The translations under genes were made by a program, and so were the position numbers. A stretch of 64,000 bases of DNA, taken from the NCBI GenBank assembly GCA_965216105.1, contig OZ244147.1:2914001-2978000 (forward strand). Reading direction: 5' to 3'. Positions within the stretch are counted from its first letter, which is position 1. Each line of letters begins with the position of its first letter. Source of the DNA: JAALLB01 sp017643495. Lineage in GTDB: Bacteria; Pseudomonadota; Alphaproteobacteria; Rhizobiales; Rhizobiaceae. The notes beneath the pieces were generated by a model. The model was given only the letters and a program-made list of their open reading frames with translations, had not been told where the DNA came from and made no database searches. This document shows positions 17,473-26,932 of this stretch, piece by piece.

Positions 17473-18482
17473 ATCGTCTGCCCCCGGAAAATGCCGGTCG
17501 GTCGTACCAGCAGCACGATGACCAGTATCGCGAATGACACGGCAAACTTGTAGTCAGTGGAAAGCAGTTGAACCAGACCGTCCGGCTGTACGCTGTCCTG
17601 CGTCACATAACTGATCACCTTGCGATAGGCGAAGGTCACAGTCACTTCTGAAAAGGCAATTACAAAGCCGCCCGCAATTGCACCGATCGGACTGCCAAGC
17701 CCCCCGACGATCGCAGCCGCGAAGATTGGCAAAAGAAGCTGCAGGTAAGTGAACGGTTTGAAACTCTTGTCGAGCCCGTAAAGGGCACCGGCAATTGTTG
17801 CAAGTGCCGCTGTCAGTATCCAGGCAATCATCACGACACGGTCAGGATTGATGCCTGACAACAGGGCCAGATCCTCATTGTCGGAATATGCCCGCATCGA
17901 CTTTCCGGTGCGCGTCTTGTTCAGGAACCAGAACAGGGCGGCGACACATATGACCGTGACAATCACGGTGATCCCCTGGGTCATCTTGAAGGCCATGCCT
18001 TCATTGAGCCCGGTCATCTGCTTGAACTCGCGGGCTGTCACAATAAACCGGTCACCATCGGTGAAGATGCGGTCATCAGGTCCGATGACAAAACGGATCA
18101 AGCCATTGTAGAAGAACATCACCCCAAGCGATGCGATCAGATAAATTACAGGCGTTGATTTCTGCTTCCGGTAGAAACGATACACCCACCGGTCAGTGAC
18201 CAGACACAAGATGACTGCCCCGCCAATCCCGAAGGGAAGCGCCAGAAGCGCAGTCGGCAACGGGCCAAAAGACACTCCCCAGCCCTGAAGAAGCCAGGTT
18301 GCCAGAATGGTGATCATCGCGCCAAAGGCCATGGTTTCGCCATGCGCAAAATTCGAGAAGCGGAGAATGCCGTAAATCAGCGTCACTCCGAGGGCCCCCA
18401 GTGCAAGTTGGCAACCGTAGGCCAACCCCGGAATTACGAGGAAATTCAGCAACAGCACAATTGCATTCAATATGTCGATCAT
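17469..18482 (-). CDS. livH: Branched-chain amino acid-type ABC transporter, permease LivH (cluster 2)
   Basis: 337 residues of mostly hydrophobic helices with LALGALGVTLIYGILRFSNFAHGETMAFGAM and AAIVGGLGSPIGAIAGG, the LivH marks. It overlaps livM by four bases and follows livF after 4 bp, so all are cotranscribed. It ends with the usual LLVRPTGIFRGQ. Confidence 0.93.
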   Translation of the reverse strand: MIDILNAIVLLLNFLVIPGLAYGCQLALGALGVTLIYGILRFSNFAHGETMAFGAMITILATWLLQGWGVSFGPLPTALLALPFGIGGAVILCLVTDRWVYRFYRKQKSTPVIYLIASLGVMFFYNGLIRFVIGPDDRIFTDGDRFIVTAREFKQMTGLNEGMAFKMTQGITVIVTVICVAALFWFLNKTRTGKSMRAYSDNEDLALLSGINPDRVVMIAWILTAALATIAGALYGLDKSFKPFTYLQLLLPIFAAAIVGGLGSPIGAIAGGFVIAFSEVTVTFAYRKVISYVTQDSVQPDGLVQLLSTDYKFAVSFAILVIVLLVRPTGIFRGQTI

Positions 18483-18486
18483 GCCT

Positions 18487-19191
18487 TCAACCTCCCAGAA
18501 ACGCCCGGCGGACTTCCGGATCGTTCATCAGTGCTTCACCCGTATCAGTGTACCGGTTTTCCCCCTGCACAAGTACATAGCCCTTGTCGGCAATGTTGAG
18601 GGCCTGCTTTGCATTTTGTTCAACCATCAGGATGGCGATGCCTGTCCGGGCAATCTCGATGATACGGTCAAACAACTCATCCATGACAATCGGCGAAACA
18701 CCCGCAGTCGGCTCATCAAGCATCAGGACCTTGGGCTTCGTCATCAGGGCCCTGCCCACGGCTACCTGCTGACGCTGGCCGCCGGAAAGTTCGCCAGCCG
18801 GTTGGCGACGCTTTTCCTTCAATATCGGAAAGAGCTCGAAAACCTGCTCCATGGTCTGGCCAATATCATCCTCACGGATGAAGGCTCCCATCTCCAGGTT
18901 TTCCTCGACTGACATGGACGTAAAGACATTGCTTGTCTGCGGGACAAAGCCCATTCCCTTCTGGACCCGGGCCTGGGGTGTCAGTTCGGTAATTTCGTCG
19001 CCATCAAGCAGCACCCGCCCCTTGCGCAGGTTCAACATGCCGAAAACCGCTTTCATTGCCGTTGACTTTCCCGCACCGTTGGGCCCCACGACAACGGCTA
19101 TTTCGCCCTGTTCGACACCGATCGTGCAATCGTGCAGAATGTCTGCACTTCCATACCCGCCTGTCATGTTTTCACCGATCAGAAAGCTCAT
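18487..19191 (-). CDS. livF: Branched-chain amino acid-type ABC transporter, ATPase LivF (cluster 2)
   Basis: 234 residues, standard LivF length. Walker A GPNGAGKST, signature LSGGQRQQ, Walker B VLMLDEP, and MVEQNAKQAL after the switch region. It overlaps the livG stop by four bases (ATGA), a translationally coupled ATPase pair. Confidence 0.94.
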   Translation of the reverse strand: MSFLIGENMTGGYGSADILHDCTIGVEQGEIAVVVGPNGAGKSTAMKAVFGMLNLRKGRVLLDGDEITELTPQARVQKGMGFVPQTSNVFTSMSVEENLEMGAFIREDDIGQTMEQVFELFPILKEKRRQPAGELSGGQRQQVAVGRALMTKPKVLMLDEPTAGVSPIVMDELFDRIIEIARTGIAILMVEQNAKQALNIADKGYVLVQGENRYTDTGEALMNDPEVRRAFLGG

Positions 19192-19964
19192 GACGCCGCC
19201 TTGTTTTTCAGACCGGTACCGAGATAGGCCTCGATTACCTCTTCATTGTTCTTGACTTCCTCAGCCGTTCCCCGGGCAAGTACGCTGCCTTCCGCCATGC
19301 ATATCACCGGATCGCAGAGCCGGGATATGAACTCCATGTCATGTTCAATCATGCAGAATGTATAGCCCCGTTCCTTGTTGAGACGGACAATGGCATCGCC
19401 GATTGTATTCAGCAGTGTCCGGTTTACCCCGGCCCCCACCTCGTCCAGGAAAACGATTTTCGCATCAACCATCATTGTGCGTCCGAGCTCGAGAAGTTTC
19501 TTCTGCCCGCCGGAGAGATTGCCCGCCAGTTCATCAGCAACATGTGAAATCTGCAGAAAATCGATAACTTCGTCAGCCCGCTCCCGGATCTTGTCTTCCT
19601 CTGCCCGCACCCGGGAAGGAGAAAGCCATGTACTGACAAGGCTTTCTCCGGACTGGTTAGCCGGAACCATCATCAAGTTGTCACGAACCGTGAGAGTGGA
19701 GAACTCGTGTGCGATCTGAAATGTTCGCAACAAGCCTTTTGCAAACAGTTCATGCGGTGTCAGGCCCGTAATATCCTCACCGTCCAGCAACACCCGGCCC
19801 GAGGTCGGTTTGTGAAGCCCCGCAATAACATTGAAAAGAGTGGTTTTTCCCGCTCCATTGGGGCCTATCAGGCCGGTAATGGAGCCGGTTTCTATCGTTA
19901 GTGACGCGCCGTTTACAGCGCGGATACCGCCGAAATGTTTGTGAACATCCTCAACGACAATCAT
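19188..19964 (-). CDS. livG: Branched-chain amino acid-type ABC transporter, ATPase LivG (cluster 2)
   Basis: 258 residues. Walker A GPNGAGKTT, signature LSGGQKKLLELG, Walker B IVFLDEV (glycine-rich GAGVNRTL follows) and switch histidine in MIEHDMEF. It is the first gene after the binding protein, separated by about 140 bp that contain a stable hairpin. Confidence 0.94.
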   Translation of the reverse strand: MIVVEDVHKHFGGIRAVNGASLTIETGSITGLIGPNGAGKTTLFNVIAGLHKPTSGRVLLDGEDITGLTPHELFAKGLLRTFQIAHEFSTLTVRDNLMMVPANQSGESLVSTWLSPSRVRAEEDKIRERADEVIDFLQISHVADELAGNLSGGQKKLLELGRTMMVDAKIVFLDEVGAGVNRTLLNTIGDAIVRLNKERGYTFCMIEHDMEFISRLCDPVICMAEGSVLARGTAEEVKNNEEVIEAYLGTGLKNKAAS

Positions 19965-20053
19965 GAATTGCCTGTCCCAATTCTATTTCCCCCCTTGCTC
20001 CGGCGGAATTCTTCTTTGTCCCTTGTGGGAACTTGAAATTCTCGCAGATAGCA

Positions 20054-20084
20054 ATACGGCCCGGAAATTGTGTCCGGGCCGTAT
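20054..20084 (-). other. Stable hairpin between SBP and livG (cluster 2)
   Basis: A perfect 12-bp stem (ATACGGCCCGGA / TCCGGGCCGTAT, 7-nt loop) about 20 bp after the binding-protein stop. No T tract follows on the minus strand, so it is more likely an mRNA-stabilising or attenuating structure than a full terminator. Confidence 0.7.
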
Positions 20085-20102
20085 GTTCAGTTCATGTTCC
20101 GA

Positions 20103-21290
20103 TTAGCGGAAGCGTGCGGTTGTGTTCTTGCCGCCATCAACAAGAATCTCGCGATAGTTGCCGGCGCTTTCGCCACCACCGATGAGTTCCACTGCCGTAG
20201 CTCCAACATAATCGACATCCTTGCCGGCAGCGATCAGCTCAAGAGCCTTGCCAAGTTCACCAGGCAGGATCGGCTCACCCGGAGCATTGGCAACATCCAT
20301 TACCTTCTCCTTGTAATCCTTGGATTCACTTGAGCCTGCAGCCTGCATGGCAAGCAGCATCAAGGCAGCAGCATCGTAGGATTCAGCAGAAAACGCGTCA
20401 GGGTTTATGCCGGCATCCTTGGCCATCTTGTCGAAGATGTCTGCACCTTCGCTGTCTGTACCCGGAACAGTTCCGTAAGAACCATCGAGCGCATCACCGA
20501 TGGCCATGGGAAGCGAGTCACCGATCATGCCGTCAGGCAGAACGAATGTATCGAATGCACCTGAATCGAGCGCACCTTGGATCACACCCTTACCGCCCTG
20601 GTCAAGATATCCCGCAACGATCAGAACATCGCCACCAGCCTGGGCCAGCGCACCAACCTCTGCGGAATAGTCACCCTTGCCATCTTCGTGGGAAGCGGAA
20701 ATTGTAACCTTGCCGCCATTGGCTTCAAAGTTTTTCTGGATCGATTCAGCAAGCCCCTTGCCGTAGTCGTTGTTTGTGTACGTGATCGCAGCAGAAGAAA
20801 CACCCTTGTCCTTCAGGATTTCCGCCAATACCTGGCCCTGACGTGCATCGGAAGGGGCAGTACGGAAGAACAGGCCATCATCTTCGGCATCAGAAAGTGC
20901 AGGTGATGTTGCAGAAGGTGAAATCATCACCACACCGTTTGCACGAGCCACGTTCTGCAGGATTGCGCCAGTTACACCGGAACAGTCAGCGCCCATGATG
21001 CCAACAACCTTGTCGGATGTTACAAGACGTTCGGCAGCAGCGGTTGCAGCAGCAGCATCAACGCAGGTCGAGTCACCACGGACAGGCTCGACTGATTTTC
21101 CGTCGAGCAGCTTGCCGGAATCCGAAACCTCTTTCATGGCAAGTTCAGCACTGGCCGCCATGGCAGGTGTCAGGGATTCAATCGGCCCGGTAAATCCGAG
21201 TACGATACCTACCTTGACTGCACCCTCTTCGGCAAAAGCAGCCGTGGAAAGCATGGTTGAGGCAGCGAGTGCCAAAAGCGTTTTTTTCAT
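20103..21290 (-). CDS. Branched-chain amino acid-type ABC transporter, substrate-binding protein (cluster 2)
   Basis: 395 residues from the ATG at 21290 (GGGAGAAG site). The Sec signal peptide MKKTLLALAASTMLSTAAFA is probably cut after residue 20. The mature part is a type I periplasmic binding fold (VKVGIVLGFTGPIESLTP, IMGADCSGVTGAI, SPSATSPALS, YTNNDYGKGLAES). It differs clearly from the Tat-type protein of cluster 1, so the two importers probably take up different ligands. The first residues and GDST-CVD region contain two cysteines that may pair. Confidence 0.92.
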   Translation of the reverse strand: MKKTLLALAASTMLSTAAFAEEGAVKVGIVLGFTGPIESLTPAMAASAELAMKEVSDSGKLLDGKSVEPVRGDSTCVDAAAATAAAERLVTSDKVVGIMGADCSGVTGAILQNVARANGVVMISPSATSPALSDAEDDGLFFRTAPSDARQGQVLAEILKDKGVSSAAITYTNNDYGKGLAESIQKNFEANGGKVTISASHEDGKGDYSAEVGALAQAGGDVLIVAGYLDQGGKGVIQGALDSGAFDTFVLPDGMIGDSLPMAIGDALDGSYGTVPGTDSEGADIFDKMAKDAGINPDAFSAESYDAAALMLLAMQAAGSSESKDYKEKVMDVANAPGEPILPGELGKALELIAAGKDVDYVGATAVELIGGGESAGNYREILVDGGKNTTARFR

Positions 21291-21411
21291 AAATCTTCTC
21301 CCTATCGTCAATTCTTGTAGCGAATTGCTGCGTTCGTTAAATCACATTTGCGGGAGAGAAAAAAGCGGTATTTTGGACAGGTTTTAGACAATTTCACGCA
21401 TTTTCAGGGGC

Positions 21412-22209
21412 CTAGCGGCTGAAAATGACAGGGAACCAGTCTTCCCTCAACGGATCGCCCTGGGTCATGCCATGGCCGGGAAAGGGAGGAGAAGTAGGGC
21501 CCGGACGCTCGGTATAACGAGCATCGTCCCCGACAAGGCGTACGGAAAAAGCCCTGCGCCTGGAAGCACTCTCATTTCCCCGCGCTCCATGGAGAATGCC
21601 GTAATTGAATGCAACAGCATCCCCCGGCTCCATCGGCCACTCCAGAACAGTCATTCCTTCTGCATCAGGGTCAGGAACCGGCATGTATGCATCTTCATCG
21701 GGGTAAAAACTTGTGTCGGCCAGCCAGCGTTTCGGCAATACCGGTTTTTCCCATTTGTGCGAGCCCGCAACACAACGCAAGGACGCTTCGTGTACCGGAT
21801 CGATGGGCGACCAGAAGCTGACATTCTGGGTGCCCTCCACAAAGTAATACGGTCCGTCCTGATGCCACGGTGTTGGTTTTGATGTTCCCGGCTCCTTGAC
21901 CAGCACATGATCATGAAACAGCCGGGTGGTCTGTGACTTCATGAGATCGGCAGCAACTTGGGCAACAGCAGATTCCCTGATGACCTTTTCAAATTCGGGG
22001 ATACGCTGCCAGTTGCAGTAATCGTCAAAGAAGCGGCCTGCCTCCCCGTCCTTGAGATTTTCCGCAGCATACGGACCTGGCTCACGCATGTTGACTTCAA
22101 TGCCGCGGGCAAGCGTTTCCACATGGTCGGCAAAAAGCCCTTTCACCAACACAACCCCGTCCCTTTGAAAGGCATCAATGTCATTCTGGTTGATCAACGG
22201 GTGTACCAT
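21412..22209 (-). CDS. Phytanoyl-CoA dioxygenase (PhyH) family protein
   Basis: 265 residues. The Fe(II) ligands fit the HxD...H pattern: WHQDGP gives H116 and D118, and LHGARGN gives H207, with an arginine-rich segment (RRRAFSVR) just after that should bind 2-oxoglutarate. It would hydroxylate a small molecule using oxygen and 2-oxoglutarate. The position between glcF (12-bp gap) and the binding protein of importer 2 suggests it acts on, or releases, a substrate for these neighbours. Substrates in this family vary widely (acyl-CoAs, ectoine, phosphonates), so no specific one is claimed. Confidence 0.87.
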   Translation of the reverse strand: MVHPLINQNDIDAFQRDGVVLVKGLFADHVETLARGIEVNMREPGPYAAENLKDGEAGRFFDDYCNWQRIPEFEKVIRESAVAQVAADLMKSQTTRLFHDHVLVKEPGTSKPTPWHQDGPYYFVEGTQNVSFWSPIDPVHEASLRCVAGSHKWEKPVLPKRWLADTSFYPDEDAYMPVPDPDAEGMTVLEWPMEPGDAVAFNYGILHGARGNESASRRRAFSVRLVGDDARYTERPGPTSPPFPGHGMTQGDPLREDWFPVIFSR

Positions 22210-22221
22210 TGCATTTCTCCA

Positions 22222-23523
22222 CTACAGTTCGCGGGGCCGGGCGCCGCCATAGGCCCAGTTGAGAAGCTTGACCGTGTGCACAACGGGTGTTTGCGTAGCA
22301 CTCGCTATCTGGGTGAGGCAGCCAATATTTCCGGCAGCAATCACGTCCGGTGAGGTTTCTGCAAGGTTGCTAACCTTGCGTTGCTTGAGACGGTCCGCGA
22401 TTTCCGGCTGCATGATATTGTAGGTTCCCGCCGATCCGCAACACAAATGGGCTTCTTTCGCTTCGCGAACGGTAAACCCTGCCTTCTTGAGAAGCTCCTT
22501 GGGTGCTGACCTGATTTTCTGACCGTGTTGAAGGGAGCAAGCCGAATGATAGGTCACCGCCATTTCCTTTTGCGGAACGACCGGATCCGGCAGGTCGAGG
22601 GTCACAAGGAATTCAGAGATATCCATGGCCAGTTCCGAGACACGCGCCGCCTTGGTCGCATAGGCCTCGTCATGTCGCAGCATATGGCCGTAATCCTTGA
22701 TGGTGGTGCCGCAACCCGATGTCGTCACCAAAATGGCATCAAGCCCGCCCTGCTCAATTTCACGAGACCAGACATCAACCATGTGACGGGCGGAAGCCAG
22801 GGCCTGTTCCTCACGCCCCATATGATGGACAAGAGACCCGCAACATGCTTCTCCCTCAGGAAGGACGACTTCGACCCCCAACCTGTTCAGCAATTCGATG
22901 GATGCTTCATTGATTTCTGCATCGAGCAGCGGTTGGGCGCAGCCGGTAAGCATCGCGACGCGCGCTTTTTGCGCGCCACTGGAGGAAAATATGCCGGGTT
23001 TCACAAACCGGGTCTGTTCGTCAACATTCTTTGGCGCCAGACGCAACATCGCAGCAATCGGCTTCAGCGGGCCTATCCGGTCGAACAGGAACGCAAAGGG
23101 CTTGCCAAACCTAGAGAACCAGATTGCTGCGGAAAAACGCTCCCTGAAAGGCAGCACTGCGGCCAGCATGTTCCTTGTCATTCGATTGAGAAAGGGGCGC
23201 TTTCCCGTTTTTTCTATGTGTACCCGGGCATGATCCACAAGGTGCATGTAATGCACACCGGAAGGACAGGTTGTCATGCAGGAAAGACAGGACAGGCAAC
23301 GATCAATATGCGTTGTGACCTGTGCATCAGCAGGGCGATCGTTTTCGAGCATGTCCTTGATCAGGTAAATGCGGCCACGCGGGCTGTCGAGTTCGCTCCC
23401 CAGGGTCGCATAAGTCGGGCAGGTTGCCGTACAGAAACCACAATGGACGCAATTGCGCAGAATGCTGTCGGCTTCCCTGATTGCCGGATCGGCAAGTTGT
23501 GCAATCGAAAAACTGGTCTGCAT
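22222..23523 (-). CDS. glcF: Glycolate oxidase iron-sulfur subunit
   Basis: 433 residues. Two ferredoxin-type 4Fe-4S motifs: C25, C28, C31, C35 and C76, C79, C82, C86. Two cysteine-rich CCG domains follow (about 215-300 and 330-410; GEACCGSLVHH and HLCCGSAGTYN). It passes electrons from the GlcD/GlcE flavoproteins to the respiratory chain at the inner membrane. It lies 8 bp after glcE and is followed closely by the phyH gene. Confidence 0.94.
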   Translation of the reverse strand: MQTSFSIAQLADPAIREADSILRNCVHCGFCTATCPTYATLGSELDSPRGRIYLIKDMLENDRPADAQVTTHIDRCLSCLSCMTTCPSGVHYMHLVDHARVHIEKTGKRPFLNRMTRNMLAAVLPFRERFSAAIWFSRFGKPFAFLFDRIGPLKPIAAMLRLAPKNVDEQTRFVKPGIFSSSGAQKARVAMLTGCAQPLLDAEINEASIELLNRLGVEVVLPEGEACCGSLVHHMGREEQALASARHMVDVWSREIEQGGLDAILVTTSGCGTTIKDYGHMLRHDEAYATKAARVSELAMDISEFLVTLDLPDPVVPQKEMAVTYHSACSLQHGQKIRSAPKELLKKAGFTVREAKEAHLCCGSAGTYNIMQPEIADRLKQRKVSNLAETSPDVIAAGNIGCLTQIASATQTPVVHTVKLLNWAYGGARPREL

Positions 23524-23531
23524 GATAGCCC

Positions 23532-24746
23532 CTATGCTCCCATGCGGCCAGGATTGAGTATGCCGAACGGGTCGAAATTTTCCCTGTAACGCTTGCTCAG
23601 GCGACCGAGCGCACCTGGCTGCGGTTCAAAGACAGGCACCGACTGTCGTGTTGCAGCATCTGCACGGATGAGCGTGGCATGACCCCCGCCGTGATTGAAA
23701 ACAGATGAGCGCACAAGCCGGGCATTGGGTTTCTCGTCCTCTACAAGCAACCAGACCAGACCACCCTGCCAATCATAGACAGCTTCGACCGGCAAGGAAT
23801 TTCCGATATCGGCGACAATGCGATGACCTTCAGAGGGTGTGCATGAAATGCGCCACACAAATCCCTTCTTTCCGACAAAAGAACCGCAATCGCGAATGCC
23901 TGCCCATTGGCTGCGCGATGTGGTTTCAGGCAGTTGCTCATGCTTCCCGAAGCCTTCCAGCAGCTTTGCCAGTTTCGCGATCCTTGATTTTACGGAGGGT
24001 TCAAACCCTTCCAGCCGCAGATATGTACAGGCGTCTGCACCCGGAACATGGGCGGCTCCTGAAACTTCTCCGCTGGACCCCATGGCCAGGGCCATTGCTT
24101 CTGTGGCCCGCGCATCATCCAGCCCCCTTATCACGAGGGTTTGTTCCGTTTCGGCTTTCGGCAGAACCTTGATGATGATGTCGGTAAGAACGGCAAGTGT
24201 GCCATACGACCCGGTCACTCCCTTGGCCAGGTCATAACCGGTTACATTTTTCACCACGCGCCCGCCGGACTTGAATGCCTCCCCCCGTCCGGAAACAGCC
24301 TTGATGCCGAGAATGTGGTCACGCACCGAACCCGATTTGAGGCGTCGGGGGCCACACAGGTTTGTATTGACCAAACCGCCCAAAGTGCCAGTGCTGGCTT
24401 CCCCGCCCAGAAGAGGACCGAGATCACACGGCTCAAACTGCATCTCCTGACCGTGTTCATCCAGAAGCGCCTGAATTTCTACCAACGGAGTCCCGGCCTT
24501 GGCGGACAGGACAAGCTCCTCTGGCTCAAACAGTGTGACGCCGCTCAGACCGGACAAGTCCAGCAGGTGAGCTGCCTGCACCGGCTTGCCAAGTGCGCGC
24601 TTGCTGCCCTGACCAACCACTTCCAGCGGCACTTGATCCCCGGCAGCCCATTTCACTGCCGCAAGCACATCTGCATTGGTTTTTGGATGAAGGTCGGCGT
24701 TTGTGTCAGGATCGACAGCCGGTCCGGCCTGGTTTTCTGCTGTCAT
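23532..24746 (-). CDS. glcE: Glycolate oxidase FAD-binding subunit
   Basis: 404 residues from the ATG at 24746 (MTAENQAG), chosen because it lies 4 bp beyond the glcD stop; the frame is open further upstream, within glcD. An FAD_binding_4-like N-terminal half (GQGSKRALGKP, GEASTGTLGGLVNTN) is followed by a shorter C-terminal part, as in GlcE. It is the second flavin subunit of glycolate dehydrogenase. Confidence 0.92.
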   Translation of the reverse strand: MTAENQAGPAVDPDTNADLHPKTNADVLAAVKWAAGDQVPLEVVGQGSKRALGKPVQAAHLLDLSGLSGVTLFEPEELVLSAKAGTPLVEIQALLDEHGQEMQFEPCDLGPLLGGEASTGTLGGLVNTNLCGPRRLKSGSVRDHILGIKAVSGRGEAFKSGGRVVKNVTGYDLAKGVTGSYGTLAVLTDIIIKVLPKAETEQTLVIRGLDDARATEAMALAMGSSGEVSGAAHVPGADACTYLRLEGFEPSVKSRIAKLAKLLEGFGKHEQLPETTSRSQWAGIRDCGSFVGKKGFVWRISCTPSEGHRIVADIGNSLPVEAVYDWQGGLVWLLVEDEKPNARLVRSSVFNHGGGHATLIRADAATRQSVPVFEPQPGALGRLSKRYRENFDPFGILNPGRMGA

Positions 24747-24750
24747 CGAA

Positions 24751-26247
24751 CTAGAACCTCGGCAGGTCGGGGAACGGCATGTGACCGCGGTGAACATGCA
24801 TGCGGCCAAGTTCGGCACAGCGGTGAAGTTGCGGGAAAACCTTGCCGGGATTGAGAAGTTGCTTGGCATCAAATGCGCACTTCACCCGTTGCTGCTGCTT
24901 CAGGTCATCCTCGGTGAACATTTCCGGCATCAGGTCTCGTTTCTCCACTCCGACACCGTGTTCACCTGTAAGTACACCGCCAACCTCAACACAAAGCTTG
25001 AGTATCTTGGCACCGAACTCTTCTGTCCGCTCAAGTTCGCCGGGAACATTTGCATCATAGAGGATCAGCGGATGCAAATTGCCGTCCCCTGCATGAAACA
25101 CGTTGGCGACGCGAAGACCGTACTCCTTTGACAATTCCCGCATTCGCGCAAGCACTTTCGGAAGTTCCTTGCGCGGTATCGTGCCATCCATGCAGTAATA
25201 ATCCGGTGAAATACGCCCCACTGCGGGAAAGGCTGCCTTGCGACCTGCCCAGAAACTGGCCCGTTCCTCTTCACTTTGAGAAACACGCAAGGTCTTTGAA
25301 TTGTTTTTTCGGGCGATTGCCTCAACCCGCTCAATCAGGTAGTCGACCTCGGCTTCAGGACCATCAAGTTCCACAATCAGGAGGGCCTCAACATCCAGCG
25401 GGTAACCCGCATGCACGAAGTCTTCCGCAGCCTGTATTGCCAGACTGTCCATCATTTCCATGCCGCCGGGAATGATGCCGTCGGAAATGATGTCGGCAAC
25501 ACATTGCCCGCCCTCTTCGGATGTTGGAAAGCCAACCAGCAGTGCTCTCGCGGTTTCCGGCTTTTGCAGGATACGAACCGTAACTTCGGTCACGACCCCG
25601 AGCAGGCCTTCCGAACCTGTAATGACGCCCAGCAGGTCGTAGCCTTCAGCATCCAGATGCTTGCCGCCTATACGCATCACTTCACCTTCCATGGTGACAA
25701 ATTCGATGCCGAGAATGTTGTTCGCTGTGAGACCGTATTTCAGGCAATGCACACCACCGGAATTTTCAGCGACATTGCCGCCAATCGAACAAGCGATCTG
25801 TGAAGAAGGGTCAGGTGCATAATAAAATCCCTCATCTTCAACACTGTGCGTGATGCCCAGATTGGTTACGCCCGGCTGCACTACAGCACAGCGGTTGGGA
25901 TAGTCGATCTCAAGAACCGAATTGAATTTTGACATGACCAGCAGAACTGCATCCTCAAGGGGAAGTGCGCCCCCCGAAAGGCTGGTGCCTGATCCGCGCG
26001 GAACGACCTTGACCCCCTGCGAATGACAATATTCGAGCACGGAAGCAACCTGTTCAACGGTCTCCGGAAGCACCACAATGAAAGGCAGGGCCTTGTATGC
26101 AGTCAGGCCGTCTGACTCAAATGCCCGCATTTCGTTCTCGTCGACCACAACCCCTTCACCCGGCACAATCGCAGACAGGGCAGCAATAATCTGCTCACGG
26201 CGGGCAATGACCGCATCATCAAGAGCGGGCATGGAAAGTGATGACAT
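24751..26247 (-). CDS. glcD: Glycolate oxidase subunit GlcD
   Basis: 498 residues from the ATG at 26247 with a GGAGG site. FAD_binding_4 fold (VPRGSGTSLSGGALPL, SIGGNVAENSGGVHCLKYG) and FAD-oxidase C-terminal domain (NVFHAGDGNLHPLILYD, TGEHGVGVEKRDLM). It oxidises glycolate to glyoxylate. Closely related enzymes oxidise D-lactate or D-2-hydroxyglutarate, but the adjacent glcE and glcF favour glycolate. It is the promoter-proximal gene of glcDEF-phyH. A nearby Lrp-type gene (26382-26810) on the same strand upstream could be its regulator, although that gene is divergent from arginase. Confidence 0.93.
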   Translation of the reverse strand: MSSLSMPALDDAVIARREQIIAALSAIVPGEGVVVDENEMRAFESDGLTAYKALPFIVVLPETVEQVASVLEYCHSQGVKVVPRGSGTSLSGGALPLEDAVLLVMSKFNSVLEIDYPNRCAVVQPGVTNLGITHSVEDEGFYYAPDPSSQIACSIGGNVAENSGGVHCLKYGLTANNILGIEFVTMEGEVMRIGGKHLDAEGYDLLGVITGSEGLLGVVTEVTVRILQKPETARALLVGFPTSEEGGQCVADIISDGIIPGGMEMMDSLAIQAAEDFVHAGYPLDVEALLIVELDGPEAEVDYLIERVEAIARKNNSKTLRVSQSEEERASFWAGRKAAFPAVGRISPDYYCMDGTIPRKELPKVLARMRELSKEYGLRVANVFHAGDGNLHPLILYDANVPGELERTEEFGAKILKLCVEVGGVLTGEHGVGVEKRDLMPEMFTEDDLKQQQRVKCAFDAKQLLNPGKVFPQLHRCAELGRMHVHRGHMPFPDLPRF

Positions 26248-26381
26248 GATGTACCTCCGAACGCACTTTGCAGACATATATCCCAGATTGAAAGCATGTG
26301 GCAGGGTTTTTGCCAAAAAAGGACTTTCAAACAGAAAGCAAGAATAGAGAGGGTTCTAAGTGTAATGAAACCACTGGCGGG

Positions 26382-26810
26382 TCAGGCCACGGCCCGGTTC
26401 AACAGCAGACTGGTTTCACTGTTCAAAACCCCCCGGATTTCACGCACTTCACGCAATATCCGGTCAAAATCCGCCAGGCTGCCTGCTTCTATCTGCGCGA
26501 CAAGATCCCACGACCCGTTTGTTGTATGCAGCGAAGCAACTTCTGGAATGCGCTTGAGTGCAGCAGTTACACTGCGTGCACGGGCTCCCTCGATTTCCAC
26601 CATCATGACCGCCCTCACCAAATTCTCCTCCACCGAGGAATCGACTTCAATCGTAAAGCGCCGAATGATGCTGCCGGCCACCAGCCGTTCCAGGCGGGTC
26701 TGGACGGTGTTGCGGGAAACACCAAGTGTGCTTGCCAGGGTAGTAACCGAGGCACGGCTGTCATTTTTCAGAACGCTCAACAATTGGCGGTCCACCTGAC
26801 TGAGCTCCAT
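26382..26810 (-). CDS. Lrp/AsnC family transcriptional regulator, next to arginase
   Basis: 142 residues: an N-terminal helix-turn-helix (VTTLASTLGVSRNTVQTRLERL, about 22-43) and a C-terminal RAM ligand-binding domain (about 65-140). It is divergent from the arginase-ornithine cyclodeaminase genes, with 122 bp of AT-rich sequence between, so it probably controls them in response to arginine or ornithine. It carries an AsnC-type 'I/LDxxLLxxL' start (SQVDRQLLSVL). Confidence 0.9.
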   Translation of the reverse strand: MELSQVDRQLLSVLKNDSRASVTTLASTLGVSRNTVQTRLERLVAGSIIRRFTIEVDSSVEENLVRAVMMVEIEGARARSVTAALKRIPEVASLHTTNGSWDLVAQIEAGSLADFDRILREVREIRGVLNSETSLLLNRAVA

Positions 26811-26932
26811 GATACAATTCCATAAACTTGCTTATTAGTTTGGTTAATCTCTTATCATTTTTAATCAATTTGCCAAGTTGTACGGAATTTTTGCGCGTAG
26901 ATACTGTCTCCAATCGTTATTGGGAGATCGCA

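Noticed and set aside
20054..20084. Rho-independent terminator after the cluster 2 binding protein
   Set aside because: The 12-bp stem is perfect but no T tract follows, so it is listed as a hairpin only.
21412..22209. PhnY (2-aminoethylphosphonate hydroxylase) for the PhyH protein
   Set aside because: It would need a PhnZ-type HD oxygenase or other phosphonate genes nearby, and none are present.
22525..23589. A 354-residue plus-strand open frame opposite glcF and glcE
   Set aside because: It lies wholly antisense to clear Fe-S and FAD subunits, and its product has low-complexity basic composition with no motif. It is a shadow of GC-rich codon use.
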